Source: Phaenicophaeus curvirostris
Taxonomy: Eukaryota; Chordata; Aves; Cuculiformes; Cuculidae
Length of the DNA stretch: 64,000 nucleotides
Assembly (NCBI RefSeq): GCF_032191515.1
Contig: NC_091398.1
Coordinates: 24,591,443-24,655,442 of the forward strand
Direction: 5' to 3'
Numbering within the stretch: position 1 is the stretch's first letter; every line of letters starts with the position of its first letter. The position numbers and the translations under genes were made by a program. A model generated the notes under the pieces. The model did not search any database. It was not told the origin of the DNA and saw only the letters and a program-made list of their open reading frames with translations. Below are positions 48,201 to 59,974 of this stretch, piece by piece.

Positions 48201-51200
48201 AGGCAGTGCCTGGGACTTGATATATTCACCAAATCACCGTCTCGCCTGAAAATGGTTGATTGTAACTCAGAACTGATGCTGTGGTGGCGATGTGCTGATG
48301 CTTCCATCCTTGGTGCATCTCAATACAAACTGACTATCAAGAGTCCTTATGTAACTGCAAGCATAAATGCAACAGACCAGTGGAGAAGCAACAGTTCCTC
48401 TGATGATATATGTCGGTATCCTTACCGTGGTAAGTTTGCACAGGTGTTTGGAGGATTTTTCTTTTTTGTGGAGGGCTTTTTGCTGTGTGTCTATGCCAGG
48501 AAATTCTTAAGATTAATTATATGAAAAGACTGATCAATAAAGCAACAGTGTTTTGCTGTAGACAGATACTGACATTCAAGCATGAAAATTTAACTGTGCG
48601 AGCCTATTTAATTATGAAGTATCAACCACTTTTTATGAGAACTGAAACTGTCCTTCACAGTGATGGGAAATTTTGCTGTTAGTTTTTGGGGTTTTGCTGG
48701 TTGGCAAGTCACAGAGATTTCAGAAATCTCATGCTTCCTGGAAGTAGTGGTGAAAATTTGCTTTATCATATTTAAGAGCAGTATTTTCTTTGTATTTGAA
48801 TTATTCAGAGTGGCCAGCCTGAAGACCTCAGCAGACTTCAGTTTCCCTCTCCTGTATGTGTTGATTCCTACAGCCTTGCTCTGTAGTACTCTGTGAAAAC
48901 CACTCGGATTTCAATAAGACAATGTATTTATACCTAACTTACCAGTAAAGGGGAAGCAAGTTTCTGCTTCAGTCAGAAGTACAGAGAAATATTTTCCTAT
49001 AATTTCTTTCAGTTCTGACATTGCTCTATATTCTCTGTGACAAAAAGATAGCATGTTTTAAAGCTACAAGTGTAATTAGCATGCCTTTAAGTTAACTGTG
49101 TCTATACAAGCAGTAACATTGATTTACTGTCCTTCCCCTTCACCTCCAGACAACTTGTATTTACTTCTTTATTTTTTTTTCCCCTTGCAGAAGTTTATAC
49201 CAAGGATGGGAACTCCTATGGAAAACCCTGTGAGTTCCCCTTTCTGTATAACAGGACGTGGCATCATGACTGTGTTCAAGATGAACTGCATACGGGTGGG
49301 AAATGGTGTGCTACATCTGAAGATTATACTCATGATGGAAAATGGGGATTCTGCTTACAGCCAGGCATGTTTGGTTTCTCAGCAGAGATTCTAAAAGCAT
49401 TCTGTGGCTTCACATACGTATGGCTCTACTTTGGTGTAACACGTTGCTGTTAAGCTGGGTAAAAGCAGGTACCTTTTCTGTTGCAGTATTGACAGGACAA
49501 TCAGCACACGCTCAATTACCAATATATCTTCAGTATTCTAATTTTTTTTTAAACGTTTGTGATGTTTCAGTATAGTTGTAGTTACAAGTAACTTCTGCTT
49601 ACTTTAAACAGAGGATGGTTGTCATGATATCTGGGAACGTGATCCAGGGTCTGAAAGTTGCTACCAGTTTAATACACAGTCTGCTCTTTCTTGGAAGGAA
49701 GCTTACGTTTCGTGTCAAAGACAAGGGGGAGATTTACTTAGCATCCAAAATGCATCTGAATTAAGTTACATACAAGGTAGGTGTAATTATTCACATACAA
49801 ATATCAGGAAATCTTGCCAAATTAATATGAAGTGAGGACAGCATTTTAGGTTCTGTTTTAAAACTCTGGGTTAAAACTTGATTGTGCTTAGAACACATGG
49901 TGCTTTCATTTGTGTGCTAATCTCACTTTAGATTTTTTAAATTTATCTGTGTGATTTCGTTGTAGTGGCTAGCGATTGTTAATATTTATCATGAGGGTTG
50001 TCCCCAAAATCTCAAATAGGGGCCAGAGCGGCCTTGGGCGTTTCAGCAGCTTGTTGCCAGCTCATTGTCATGAAATCATTCTCACTGGTGTTCAGGCTTG
50101 GCCTGGAAGAGTTATCAGTGTGCCTTTGGGGTTATAAAACCAAAGGACAAAAACATCTGAAGACGTTGGGAGGGAAAACTTGTGTGAGTGAATTCCTCCT
50201 CAGTTCAGGAGGATTTGCATGTCCAATTATAGTAGCAATCTTTCTGTCCTCAAATGCATGCTTTTTCAGATCACATTTTTTTAATTTAAAGGAAACCAAT
50301 AAAAGATGAGCATTTTATACTAATTGTTTTCTTTAAAAAAATGCAATTATCTCCAGCTAATGATGGCATTGCTGAGATCTTTTGGATTGGCTTAAATCAA
50401 CTGGACGTTTCTGGAGGTTGGCAGTGGTCAGATCACAAACCTTTGAATTTTCTCAACTGGCATCCAGGTAATGATGTTTCTGATGGTATTAACTGTATTA
50501 ACAATAAAAAAAAAACCCAGTACTTCACCTCCCCCCCCACTTCTCCGTCGACTTCATCAAAACAATCATTGTTGTTCTTTTTCTCTGAAAAGATTGGAAG
50601 CATCTTTTCCTCCTAGCCAGTGAGTCTTTCTGGACTCATTCTGTATTTATGGATGATTAGGTTAATAAATGTTTGAAAAGGTAGAACTTAAATAGTATCT
50701 TCGAGATCCATTTTAGTAAAGAATCTACAGCTTCTCTAGCTGATAAATTTCTCCTCCTACTGACAGAATGGCATTGTTTTCCCTCAAATATTACAATTAT
50801 TGATGTATGTGCAGAACTGACATTACTTTACAGGACAAGAGGAAATGGCCTCAAGCTCCACCAGGGGAGGTTTAGACTGGACATTAGGAAAAAAATTTTC
50901 ACAGAAAGGGTCGTTGGGCACTGGAACAGGCTGCCCAGGGAGGTGGTTGAGTCACCTTCCCTGGAGGTGTATGAGGGATGAGTGGATGAGGTGCTAAGGG
51001 GCATGGTTTAGTGCTTGATAGGAATGGTTGGACTTAATGACCCGGTGGGTCTCTTCCAACCTGGTTATTCTATGATTCTATGATACTTATAAGCCTAACT
51101 TGTGTTTGTAAACATCAAGGTTGCTTAAATTTGTTTCAAGGTGAAGATGAAAGAAGCATAAAACCTTTGAAAAACCTTTATTAATTACTCCCAAGTTCCT

Positions 51201-54200
51201 AGTAGAATTGGTGAGAGTCTTGTTTGTTTGCGATTTTCATTATGTACTTGTAATACTCTTGCAAATATGCTGTGAATGTGTGTATATGAGAATATTGGAG
51301 CAATAATAATGAGGAATTTTGAAGCTAATATTGTTCTGTCATTGAAGCTGAATTTAACCTTTTTTAAAGTAGAATTCAGTCTCTTTTTCTTTCAGTTTCT
51401 AGAATAGTGCCACAACATGAATTCCATGGAAAAATAAGAAGTGTTTTCTGCTACTTCTTTAAGAGCTTTACTAAGAAATTTCTGTGAGATTTTCCAAATG
51501 GGATCTTTCATTTGGAAAGATTAAGGACTTGGCTGCTGCTTGTACTACTGGCTGCACCTTCTTCTGTAACTGTAGGACTGTAATGCAGAGCTAGAGACTA
51601 GACCACCCCAAGTTACAGTGGCATGATTTAGCCTGCAGTTGTGACAGAAGTACTAATGTCTGCCCTCTTGTGAAAAATACTTACTCGTATCAACAAGAGT
51701 TTTGCTAGCTGCAAGCTGTGCCCATTACTTCTTGTCCTTTCACTGTACACCTCTGAAAAGAGCTTGCTCCTGTCTTCTTTGTATTCTTCCATGAAGATCT
51801 ATGATCCACTCTGAGCCCTTTCGGTGTGAGGCTGAATGAACCCAGTGCAGGGGCAGCTGGGGTGCTCTGCACAGGACACAGCTTGAGCTTGGGTTTGCAC
51901 TGGGGCTCAAAGAAAGAGAAAGCCAAAAAATACCATTGGAAAGGGGCTACAAGGGAACCTGAGGACTGCAAAAGAGTTCTCCTCATTTTTAATGAGGATT
52001 AAAAATGGACATATTTATTTTGGGGCTTTCTCTCAGGTTTCTATTAAGGTGAGGGTTGTGTATAGTATTGAGAGAAAAAGTGCAGAGCTGTGTTTCGAGT
52101 GGGCTGGAAAGGGGCTGCCAAAGGAAACGGAGGGCTGCAAAAAAGGATTCTCCCCTGAGATATTTCTAGTCTGGGAAAGTGCTCAGCCAAGGATTTGTTG
52201 TATTGTAAATAGAACATTCCTGCAGGTTCTATGATTAAACATTGGAGAAGAAGTCCAGATTCATTGATTCTGAAACTTCCTCTCAGAAAAAACTCTCTGG
52301 GCCCTATGGTAGGACAGGTGCCTTCATTCAAAGCAAGTTATGTTCTTCCAGTACAAGGTGCTTTACTGTGCAAAATTTATTTTCCTTGTATTGAAAAGCA
52401 ATAGAAAAAAGAAGCAGTCACTACCTGACTGTTTGATAACTTGTGCTCTTCTGGTTTTATTTATTTCTGTCTATAGATATGCAGAGTTCATCCCTGCTGG
52501 ATGGGACTAGCTGTGTGGTGATGAATGCTGCCTCAGGTCAGTGGCAGAGTTACCATTGTGGGACTCCACTTCCATACATTTGCAAGAAGTCACTCACTGA
52601 AGTTTCAAGCCTCCCAGGTAGGACAGCTTGCATTTTTGTTTCTGTATGTCAATACAAGAGTAATGTCCACTTATGGAGTCTTTCTTTTCCCCTTCCCAGT
52701 CCTTCTTAGGCATCTCTGCCAAAACACTTTTGCAACAGCTTTGGGTTTTTTAGCAGAGCAGAAGCAAACTGTGTATCTTCAGTGTCAAGACAATGCATCA
52801 CAAACAACTTTTTTTTTTTTTTTATGGCTTTCTCATTCATATGTAAAGTGTATCCTGGTACAGTCCTGCCCTTTTCATTGCATTTTTATGGCTTGTGCCT
52901 TCTTTCATGTGCTACTGAAAGTATGGGACTGGTAGTTGCACCTCCAACCATTCCCTCACTACCTTAAGTCCATTTCTCTCGCTCTTGGTGTGCAAAATGA
53001 AACCTACCTGGGGCTTAGATCGAAGTCTTTTGAATTCAAATAGAAGTAGTTAAATGACCTCACTATCCTTTGAAACCAGGCCCAGCAGTGAAAATAAGAA
53101 TGCAAGAGTTGGTAGCTTGCCAAGTGTGTAATCTTTACTGGATCTATAATAGCTCTTACAAGATATTTATTCTCTCCTCCCTGCACACACACACACACGT
53201 GCAGTTGTTCAGTTTTTACAGTATCCAACTGTGTCGTTTAACTGCTTCCATGCTTTTGTCCATTTACCTTTGTCTGGGTATCCAGCCCTTCCCATATCTA
53301 TGGCCTGTTCTTTCATGTGTGCTTTTGGCCTTATCCAGTTTCCAGGGCTCATGCTTGTGGGGGTCTCATGGAAAGATTTTTAGTGCAAGATGATTGTCCT
53401 TGGATGAAGGGGAAGAATAGGAGATAAGAGGGATGAAGCAGTGTTGTGGAGCTGGAAAGTGTCATGGGGTGTCTCTGGCTAAGGCAGGTTCACTCCAGCT
53501 ACCCCAGGAGAGGTGTGTGACTTTGTGGGGGGAAAAAAAAAAAAAGAATGTAGTTTAAATTTAACTAAACTGCTTCACACTTTTAAATGATCTCTTTAGT
53601 GGGATCAGTGGTCAATTAACCATCATTATCTATTCTCTGGCTCCTCAGTGGCGTATGTGGAGTTGTTACCAGTGTTTATACAGTGTTTTATTGATTAAAA
53701 AAAAAAAGTACTTGTGATTAGGATATTTTATACTGTGTTTTGGACCAGAAAGGCTGTTAGTATGTACCCCTTTTAGCATGCATTAAAACCAGTTTGAATT
53801 CTTGAATATCTTAGTTTTCATAAGGAAAAAAATATTTAAAACTTAGCATTTGTTTCATTGTGAGCTATTAAAAGTTGCTCTTGTGCATGGTAATGCATTA
53901 TGATAATAATACCCTATAAAAGTGCAAACCCCTACTAGAACAAAACAAACAAGTTTTTTGAAGTTGCTGTCCTACAATGAATAACTTGATTTGCCTTTGT
54001 TTTTTGAAAGGTTATAATTACTTCTGAACCTTTCACTTACACTAAGGCCAGTTTTATGTAATGCATTCCACTTTTTCACTTCATTCTTACTAACTTCTTT
54101 CTCCTTCTGCCTACTTCAGGGCCCTTAAGTATTACGAAACCCCATAGTACTGCTCAGTTAAGTCTATTTGCTTGACTAAACTGTGACCCTTTCTTAAATT

Positions 54201-57200
54201 GTTAGTCCTGAAGAGATATGAACACCATTCTTATCACTGCACACCAGCTTTTCGCACTAGCCAATGTAAAACAAAAGACTAATTCCGTTTCTCTTCTCTA
54301 TTAGAGTTTTGGAGACACTTGGATACTCGCTGTGATTCAGGCTGGCTTCCATACAATGGTTTTTGCTATGTGCTGATAAACAACCCGGCACCTTGGAGTA
54401 CAGCAGATGAGTTGTGCAAAGCAAATAATAGTAACCTCATCAGCGTACACTCATTAGCAGATGTTGAACTGGTTGTCACAAAGCTTCACAATGGTGAGTT
54501 GAGACACTTGTAAAGGTCAAGCACAAGTGCGGCACACTGTAAATTACGAACCACTTTCCATGTTCTAGTGTATGATTGTCATAACCTTCAGCTTTTATAT
54601 GAAGTTACTAGTGCTGAGCTTGTACTCAGGTTAGTGCTGAGTGTTGCTGTTAAGATCTCTGAGTTAGCTCTTCGTTTAGCTTGAGCTGTTTTATCTGTCT
54701 GTCTATCTATCTGTCTGTCTAAGCTACTTCTAGTTGCCTAATAACTTGTGTTTAATTTACTCATTCAAAGAGGATAATAGATATTGGGTAAATATTTTGA
54801 CTATGGGGTCACAACTAGTAAGTGTTATTTGTACTCTTTGATCTTATGTTTTTGTCTACACTCCAAAAATTAAATTTGATTGAATTTTTTTGCTTCTGTT
54901 CATTATTTCTGTGTGTTTGAGTTTTTTTCTGTTTGTTACCTTCTCTGTGAAACTTAGGCCTATTCATGAATAGAAGTTAAGAAGCAAGATAACAGAAATG
55001 CATTATATTTGTCTCAAATCCCCTTTCTTACTGTAAGAATAAAAGTGGCATTTATGCTGTGCAGTACAGTGATAAAAAACTAATTTTGCTGATTTCCCAT
55101 TCTTTTCCAATTAATTTGAATATTATTTTGAAACTACAACGTTGTCCTAATTTTAAGTTACAGATTCTAAAGAAGAAATATGGCTGGGTCTCAGGAATGA
55201 GGATGTACCAGCCTTGTTCAAATGGTCAGATCACTCAGATGTGGTTTTTACATATTGGGATCAGAATGAACCAAAAGTTCCTTTTAACAGCACTCCCAAC
55301 TGTGTGTCGTATTCAGGCAAGGTAGGAATACAGTTTTTCTATAACCAAATTTCTTAGCTGACACTTGGCAGCTGTGTACTGTGAAGAATGGAAGAAATTG
55401 CTCACAGTTCTGAGACTGCCACGAGTGTTGGCCAGCTGGTTGTCCTCATCACTCTGCATTTTGGGTTGCTGTGTTCTTTTGTGCCTGTGGCAGAGAGCTA
55501 GGAAGGAGGCGGGCCAACCTCTTGAAAGGAAAAGCTGGGTTCAGTCATCTTCAGGACCAATTTGGGTCACCCTGTCTGAGGGTGGGTAGTGAGATGCCAC
55601 CATAAGAGAAGAGGAAAGGACAGACATTGCAAGGATACAGTACAGAAGAAGCAAGGAGTGGGTGGGAGAAGATAAATGGAGAGGGAAGCAGGCTGAATCC
55701 CCTCTCCCCAGTTCAGTAGAAAACTGGGACAAGTGTCTGCTTGCTGTTTGGCTGGCAGTGGAGCTCATGTGCCCAGCTCCTCCGAGCTGCCTCTTCCCAG
55801 CCTTTGCCGTAAGCTGAGCGCACCCCCTGCACCCATCCTCTCCCTGATCTATGAGAGTTGGCACCACCTTTTGGTTGGCACCAAGGTTGGCACCTTTTCT
55901 TTTTTTTTTTAGGTGTGATCCAGAATCCTCGCATCTCTGCATTTGTCAGCTTTCTCTGTCCCTTCTGAGCATGTATCTATGCACATAATCCAGGGCATCC
56001 CACCCCCACTATTTTTACTGGAACATTTGGCATTTGAAAGATTTTAGAATTTTAAATACTTTTTTCCTTTCCTTCTCGCAGTTGGGACAGTGGAGAGTCA
56101 GACCCTGTGAAGAAAAATTTAAATACGTCTGCAAGAAAAAAGGAGAGATTTTGAATGAAACAAAATCAGATAAAAATTGTTCATTGGAAGAGGTAATAGG
56201 AAGTCTGTATTCCTTTCATTTTTACTTAGTTCAGAAACCTGCTTAAAACCACTTATTTCCTCTACTTTCCATTTACTACTTGCCTGTACAATAAAATCTA
56301 CAGAACATTTTACCTGAAAAAGTATTTTTTAATAGCTTAAGTCAGATTGCAGAGTCTCCTAAACAGACGCTGGATGTGTTACTGCTCTGTTTATTGATGA
56401 AAGTATTATGAGTGTAGACCCAGAGGGTGTTGTGTTTTATTTATTTATTTGGAGACAAAAATTGCTTTTTCAAGGTATGTTATTACTAGTGCCATCTTTT
56501 TCTGTGTTTTTTGCTTCATGTATGTTTTAAAATATAGGATGAGCACCATACAACATAAAGATATGCAGAGCTTGATAATTGAGACTAGGTTTCACTTGGC
56601 ATTTAGTTTTGTTCTTTGACTTGAATAGAGGTAGGGAATTTTGGGGGTTTTTTGGCTTTTTTGTTTTGGTTTTTTTCAGCAGTATAATGTATTACAGCAT
56701 AAATGAGGCTCGAAAAGAAGTCTTTTCTGTTTTGAACAATCTTGGGATGGCATTACCAGCTACTTCAGAGTTCTTTGATTCAGTTTTGTGTGGCATATTG
56801 CTTGCGATAGAAAACATGTTTACCTCTAATCTTTCTTTCTACATGACCTCGAGGTATTTTTCACTCTGTCTCTTCAGAGACTGCTAGCTTGTAGAGTTAC
56901 AGCTTTCTGTGCAGTTCAGACACCAGTGGCATTGGTAGGATAGCAAAGAGGTATCACATGCCTTGAAATTTCAGTGTAAATGTAGGGGAAAAAAATTAAA
57001 TAATGGAGAAATATTTTAAGTTCACACATTTTCAGTATAATTTTTTTTTCCAGAAGTAAACACCAGTAATGCCCTCTTATTATTCCTCTGTTTGAATCCT
57101 GGCAGTGGTGGAACAGCATGAAAACTCCTATTGTTCTGAATAGGACTAGGCTGTCACCCTTGTATTTCTCCCTCTAAATGCACACAGCAGTCAGAAGACT

Positions 57201-59974
57201 TTGCACAGTCGAGCTAAAACAGTGGTGTATTTTATTCCCGTGGTTGCGTTATTTTTTAGGACTGTGAATCTGAATGTTGGTGGTACTGAACCTTGTGTGT
57301 GATGCACTGCATTTCTTTCTTGTATGTGCTGTGCCAGCTTGTGGGCACCAACCGATGTTAGCAGTAATTCATATTCTCCTGTAGATAATGCCTAAATTAG
57401 GCTGTTACGTATAAATGTGCTTTTCATTCTTTAAATAGGGGTGGGCGAGACATGGAAACTACTGTTACAAGATTTATGAAACAGAAGTTTCATTTGGATC
57501 ACAATGCAACCTTACAGTGATGAACAGGTAAAGCACATGTCTGTAATTTATGGGCATGTGCAATCCTAGAGATATAGTCAGAGATTAAAACCTCTGTATG
57601 CTAATCAGTGGCCTATAAAGAAAAAATAGAAACATGATAGAATTGCTTTTGCAGAGAACTAGCAAATCATGTTTTCCGTGGTCTGGCAATGGTAAACCTA
57701 CAGCGTAAAAACTTCTTGGAAGAATGTGAATTTGTAGTCTGCTGACCCCATGTTGACGGGGCTGTCTGGACAGCCACTTGCACTGACTCATGTAATAAGA
57801 GGCCTGGTTTTCAAATTGTCTCAGGAGTTTCAGATATCTTTCAAATATTGACTCAAGTTAATCTCTGAATTTTCAGATTTGAGCAAGAATTTATAAACAG
57901 TCTAATTAGAAAACACGCCAAAGTTGAAGAAAAATACTTCTGGACTGGTTTGCATGATATTAATCAATCAGGAACATATTCCTGGGGTACAGTGAATGGG
58001 AAAAAAACTGAAGATGTGACATACACTAACTGGAATTCCTTGCAACCAGGTAAATTTAACAATTAAAAAAAAAAAAGTAAAAATACTAGCATTTTACATT
58101 GAGCAAGCATTGGAGTACCATGTTACAGAACTCCAAGGGTGAAAAGAAACAATCATTCAGAAATCTGGATTCTTTAGAAAACTAGCCAATAGTTTAAAAT
58201 ATGTCTTTGGTGGCTTAAATCTTAGAGTTTTCAGGAGGATGCGTGGTTATGTCCAGTGGAAAGTCTCTTGGAAAGTGGGAAACTAAGGACTGTAAAACCA
58301 CTAAAGCACTTTCTGTCTGCAAAAAATATATTGGGCTGCCCCAGAAGCCGGAAGTGCTCCCAAAGCCCACTGACCCCTGTCCCCCTGGGTGGCACAACGG
58401 ATCTGGCCTTGCCTGCTACAAGGTAAAATATTATTCCTATTAGATGTTAATTGTTCACTTCTGTCTTGCAGCAAGTGTGCAATTAGCTTTTTTTGTGGCT
58501 TATAGCTTCTCTGAAGGGTATTTCAAAGGTGTTTTGCACTGGGAGGAGAAATTCATGTTGATTCAGGTTGACTGCCTCCAGATGTTCTCATGCGTCATCC
58601 TGTGCAGATTCCCAAATGATGCAGTGTGCCTTTCTCTGCTCCTCCCTGGCCAGTTCTGCACATCAGAGTTGAGTGGAGCAACAGCATTTGACCTGTCCTG
58701 GTGTCTCAGAAGCCTGGTGCTGACAGAGGGTGCCGAGTCTGTATCCTAGCCTGCCTGCCATCATCTGGCATGCAGAGACACCTGAACAGGGAAGGAAAGC
58801 ACTGTGCATTGCCTTCTATTGTCCTTTTACTTTCTATAATCTAATAATGTAGAGAGGAGAGGTGGGATCTTCCGTGGTCTGAATATGGATGTCAGACTTT
58901 ATCAAAGAAGCTGCAGCCTCAATTGTATTTTACTGGTTTTGAAGCAAATAGTGGAAGTAAGCAGCTATACTGTTAGTTGAAATGGCTTAAACAAGTTTGT
59001 GTGTAGAAATGCAGGTTTTTCCCCTCCTGTTAACAAGCAAAGCAAGTCAAAACTAAGGCTGTTCAGTGGATTGTTTATTTGTTATTTATGGATTCAGTGT
59101 TTGCAGTGAGCTGTGTCTTATAAACAGCTCATGTGGCAAAGTGGGGAAACCCGACTTGAATAACAAGGCTGTGAGCAAGGATCCCGAAGGGATGGGTCTA
59201 GCTATTGTGCAGCATAGCTGTCCTGTGGCTGATGGGATGGGACAGGTGGCCCTGGCTGTTTCCTGAAAACTCTTGTTGACCAAGTGCAACATGTCTGTGC
59301 AGAGAGAACCAGCTGATGGAGCTGGCTTGGATGGGAGTCAGGGGGATCAAGTGAACATTCTAGCTGAGATGTGTGAGCCAACTATGCAACTCTCATACAT
59401 GCAGGTAGCAAAGGGTGTGCTCAAGAACTTTCTTCACCTGTAGCATGCAAATGGGCCTGGTTTCAGAGAAAACTAGGCTTTGCTGTTCACCATAAATTTG
59501 AAAGAACAACATCCCTTAAAACCTGCAATTTGGCTTGCAGTTTTGGAGTGACTTGAGTATTCTTTTGTAAAATCTTTCTGGTGAAGAAAAACAGAGAAAG
59601 CCTGCCTTGTGGAATCCATTGCATTAGAAACAAATTTTGTCAGCTAAATTTCAGAGAAAGGCTGTTGTCAAACAAACTGGAAAAAAAAAATTGTTAAGAA
59701 GGCAAACTCACTCCCTGTGGAAATACCAGTTATCCATTCCTACCTAGGGTGGTCATATCGAGTAGTACAGGAGTGTTTTAAAATGCTCTTGCTGGTGCCA
59801 TTTTCTGCTCTGACGTCTGGCTGTTGTGAAGTTCTTCCACAGTGAAAGAGTGCTGCGAACCAGGACCTGGGAAGAGGCAGAAAGGTTCTGTGAAGCCCTT
59901 GGAGGCCATCTGCCTAGTTTTACTGACTTGGAAGAAGTCAAGGTGCTTCATTCTATCCTGAGGAAAATAATCAG
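45119..59974 (+). CDS. LY75: LY75 (DEC-205/CD205), 5' part, 13 exons
   Basis: Endocytic antigen-uptake receptor of dendritic cells and thymic epithelium in mammals; mannose-receptor family with ten CTLDs. Joined exons: 45119-45203, 48055-48429, 49191-49364, 49612-49776, 50357-50467, 52477-52617, 54305-54493, 55164-55321, 56082-56192, 57439-57527, 57877-58049, 58226-58422, 59832-59974. They total 2111 nt, 703 codons plus two bases, in one unbroken frame. Encoded: signal peptide, ricin-B domain (LWKWVSQNRLFHLASRQCLG), fibronectin type II domain (GKPCEFPF to KWGFC), CTLD1, CTLD2, CTLD3 and half of CTLD4. Stretches such as FNTQTALSWKEAYVSCQ and HKPLNFLNW match mammalian LY75 better than PLA2R1. 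The remaining CTLDs, membrane span and tail lie beyond the window. One intron has a GC donor. Confidence 0.95.
45237..45250 (+). repeat. 14-base G run in LY75 intron 1
   Basis: Uninterrupted G tract just after the first donor inside the CpG-rich region. It could pair into a G-quadruplex in DNA or pre-mRNA. Confidence 0.9.
45779..46016 (-). mobile_element. CR1 LINE 3' fragment, antisense, in LY75 intron 1
   Basis: AATCATAGAATCACAGAATA at the low end to CTGGCGGAGCTTGAGGC, where it meets a sense CR1. Confidence 0.92.
46017..46456 (+). mobile_element. CR1 LINE 3' fragment, sense, older type
   Basis: Runs from CAGAGGGCTGGAGCACCTCC through GGTGTTCAAGGCCAGGTTGG and CCCATGGCAGGGGGTTGGAA to ATGAGTCTATGGTTCTGTGA. 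It has small internal deletions. It abuts the antisense CR1 head to head. Confidence 0.9.
48055..48429 (+). CDS. LY75: LY75 exon 2: ricin-B (cysteine-rich) domain
   Basis: Acceptor CTTACACAG, donor GTAAGT. Encodes NDAFTIRHDTQNKCIQV, WIVIDDCNETSGALWKWVSQ, LASRQCLGLDIFTKSP and LMLWWRCADA: the beta-trefoil repeats with W residues in the expected places. NET, NAT and NSS are sequons. The following 761-bp intron holds nothing recognisable. Confidence 0.96.
49191..49364 (+). CDS. LY75: LY75 exon 3: fibronectin type II domain
   Basis: Acceptor CCCCTTGCAG. Encodes GKPCEFPFLYNRTWHHDC and KWCATSEDYTHDGKWGFC with all four FN2 cysteines. The donor reads CAG|GCATGT, so the next intron is GC-AG. Confidence 0.93.
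49365..49611 (+). other. LY75 intron 3 with GC-AG ends
   Basis: 247 bp starting GCATGT and ending AACAG. Splicing here gives P-E-D-G-C, matching the length of mammalian LY75. The only in-frame GT alternative seen close by (GTTTCT at 49374) is weak and would add three residues. Confidence 0.75.
49612..49776 (+). CDS. LY75: LY75 exon 4: CTLD1, first part
   Basis: Acceptor TTAAACAG, donor GTAGGT. Encodes DGCHDIWERDPGSESCYQ, FNTQSALSWKEAYVSC and GGDLLSIQNASELSYIQ; NAS is a sequon. The 580-bp intron after it holds nothing I can name. Confidence 0.96.
50357..50467 (+). CDS. LY75: LY75 exon 5: CTLD1, core
   Basis: Acceptor TATCTCCAG, donor GTAATG. Encodes NDGIAEIFWIGLNQLDVSGG and WQWSDHKPLNFLNWHP. 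The following 2-kb intron carries a sense CR1 at 50830-51084. Confidence 0.95.
50830..51084 (+). mobile_element. CR1 LINE 3' fragment, sense, in LY75 intron 5
   Basis: ACAAGAGGAAATGGCCTCAA through GTTGAGTCACCTTCCCTGGA to the tail ATTCTATGATTCTATGA. 5' truncated in the RTRGNGLKL coding block. Confidence 0.93.
52477..52617 (+). CDS. LY75: LY75 exon 6: CTLD1, C-terminal part
   Basis: Acceptor TGTCTATAG, donor GTAGGA. Encodes GTSCVVMNAASGQWQSYHC and TPLPYICKKSLTE. The following 1.7-kb intron has a CA repeat (53183-53200) and nothing else recognised. Confidence 0.95.
54305..54493 (+). CDS. LY75: LY75 exon 7: CTLD2, first part
   Basis: Acceptor TCTATTAG, donor GTGAGT. Encodes TRCDSGWLPYNGFCYVLI and SNLISVHSLADVELVVTKL, close to mammalian LY75. 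The following intron has a GTCT/ATCT microsatellite at 54693-54720. Confidence 0.96.
54693..54720. repeat. GTCT/ATCT microsatellite
   Basis: Seven four-base units, alternating ATCT and GTCT, in the LY75 intron after exon 7. Confidence 0.9.
55164..55321 (+). CDS. LY75: LY75 exon 8: CTLD2, core
   Basis: Acceptor AAGTTACAG, donor GTAGGA. Encodes SKEEIWLGLRNEDVPALFKW and TYWDQNEPKVPFNSTPNC; NEPK replaces the NEPN remembered in mammals. NST is a sequon. The following 760-bp intron holds nothing recognisable. Confidence 0.95.
56082..56192 (+). CDS. LY75: LY75 exon 9: end of CTLD2, linker
   Basis: Acceptor CTTCTCGCAG, donor GTAATA; phase 0 both ends. Encodes LGQWRVRPCEEKFKYVCKKK and a charged linker ending NCSLEE. 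The following intron (1.25 kb) holds nothing recognisable. Confidence 0.95.
57439..57527 (+). CDS. LY75: LY75 exon 10: CTLD3, start
   Basis: Acceptor TTTAAATAG, donor GTAAAG. Encodes GWARHGNYCYKIYETEVSFG and QCNLTVMN; NLT is a sequon. The following 349-bp intron holds nothing recognisable. Confidence 0.94.
57877..58049 (+). CDS. LY75: LY75 exon 11: CTLD3, core
   Basis: Acceptor AATTTTCAG, donor GTAAAT. Encodes FEQEFINSLIRKHAKVEEKY, FWTGLHDINQSGTYSWGT and TYTNWNSLQP. The following intron is 176 bp. Confidence 0.95.
58226..58422 (+). CDS. LY75: LY75 exon 12: end of CTLD3, start of CTLD4
   Basis: Acceptor AAATCTTAG, donor GTAAAA. Encodes SGGCVVMSSGKSLGKWETKD and PCPPGWHNGSGLACYK. It is the counterpart of the PLA2R1 exon at 137-339, with the same phases. 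The following 1.4-kb intron holds nothing recognisable. Confidence 0.96.
59832..59974 (+). CDS. LY75: LY75 exon 13: CTLD4, first half (last exon in the window)
   Basis: Acceptor TTGTGAAG with a poor pyrimidine tract, donor GTAACA. Encodes FFHSERVLRTRTWEEAERFC and GGHLPSFTDLEEVKVLHSIL; phase 0 in, phase 2 out, as in the PLA2R1 exon at 640-785. The next exon is beyond the window. Confidence 0.93.

Noticed and set aside
49361..49373. GT at 49374 as the true donor of LY75 exon 3
   Set aside because: It is in frame but matches the donor consensus poorly (TTG|GTTTCT) and adds three residues. The GC donor CAG|GCATGT fits better, so it is kept only as an alternative.
49990..50300. Possible exon or DNA-transposon remnant in LY75 intron 4
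   Set aside because: There is an open frame of 103 codons, but no domain, splice phase or terminal repeats that I could confirm.
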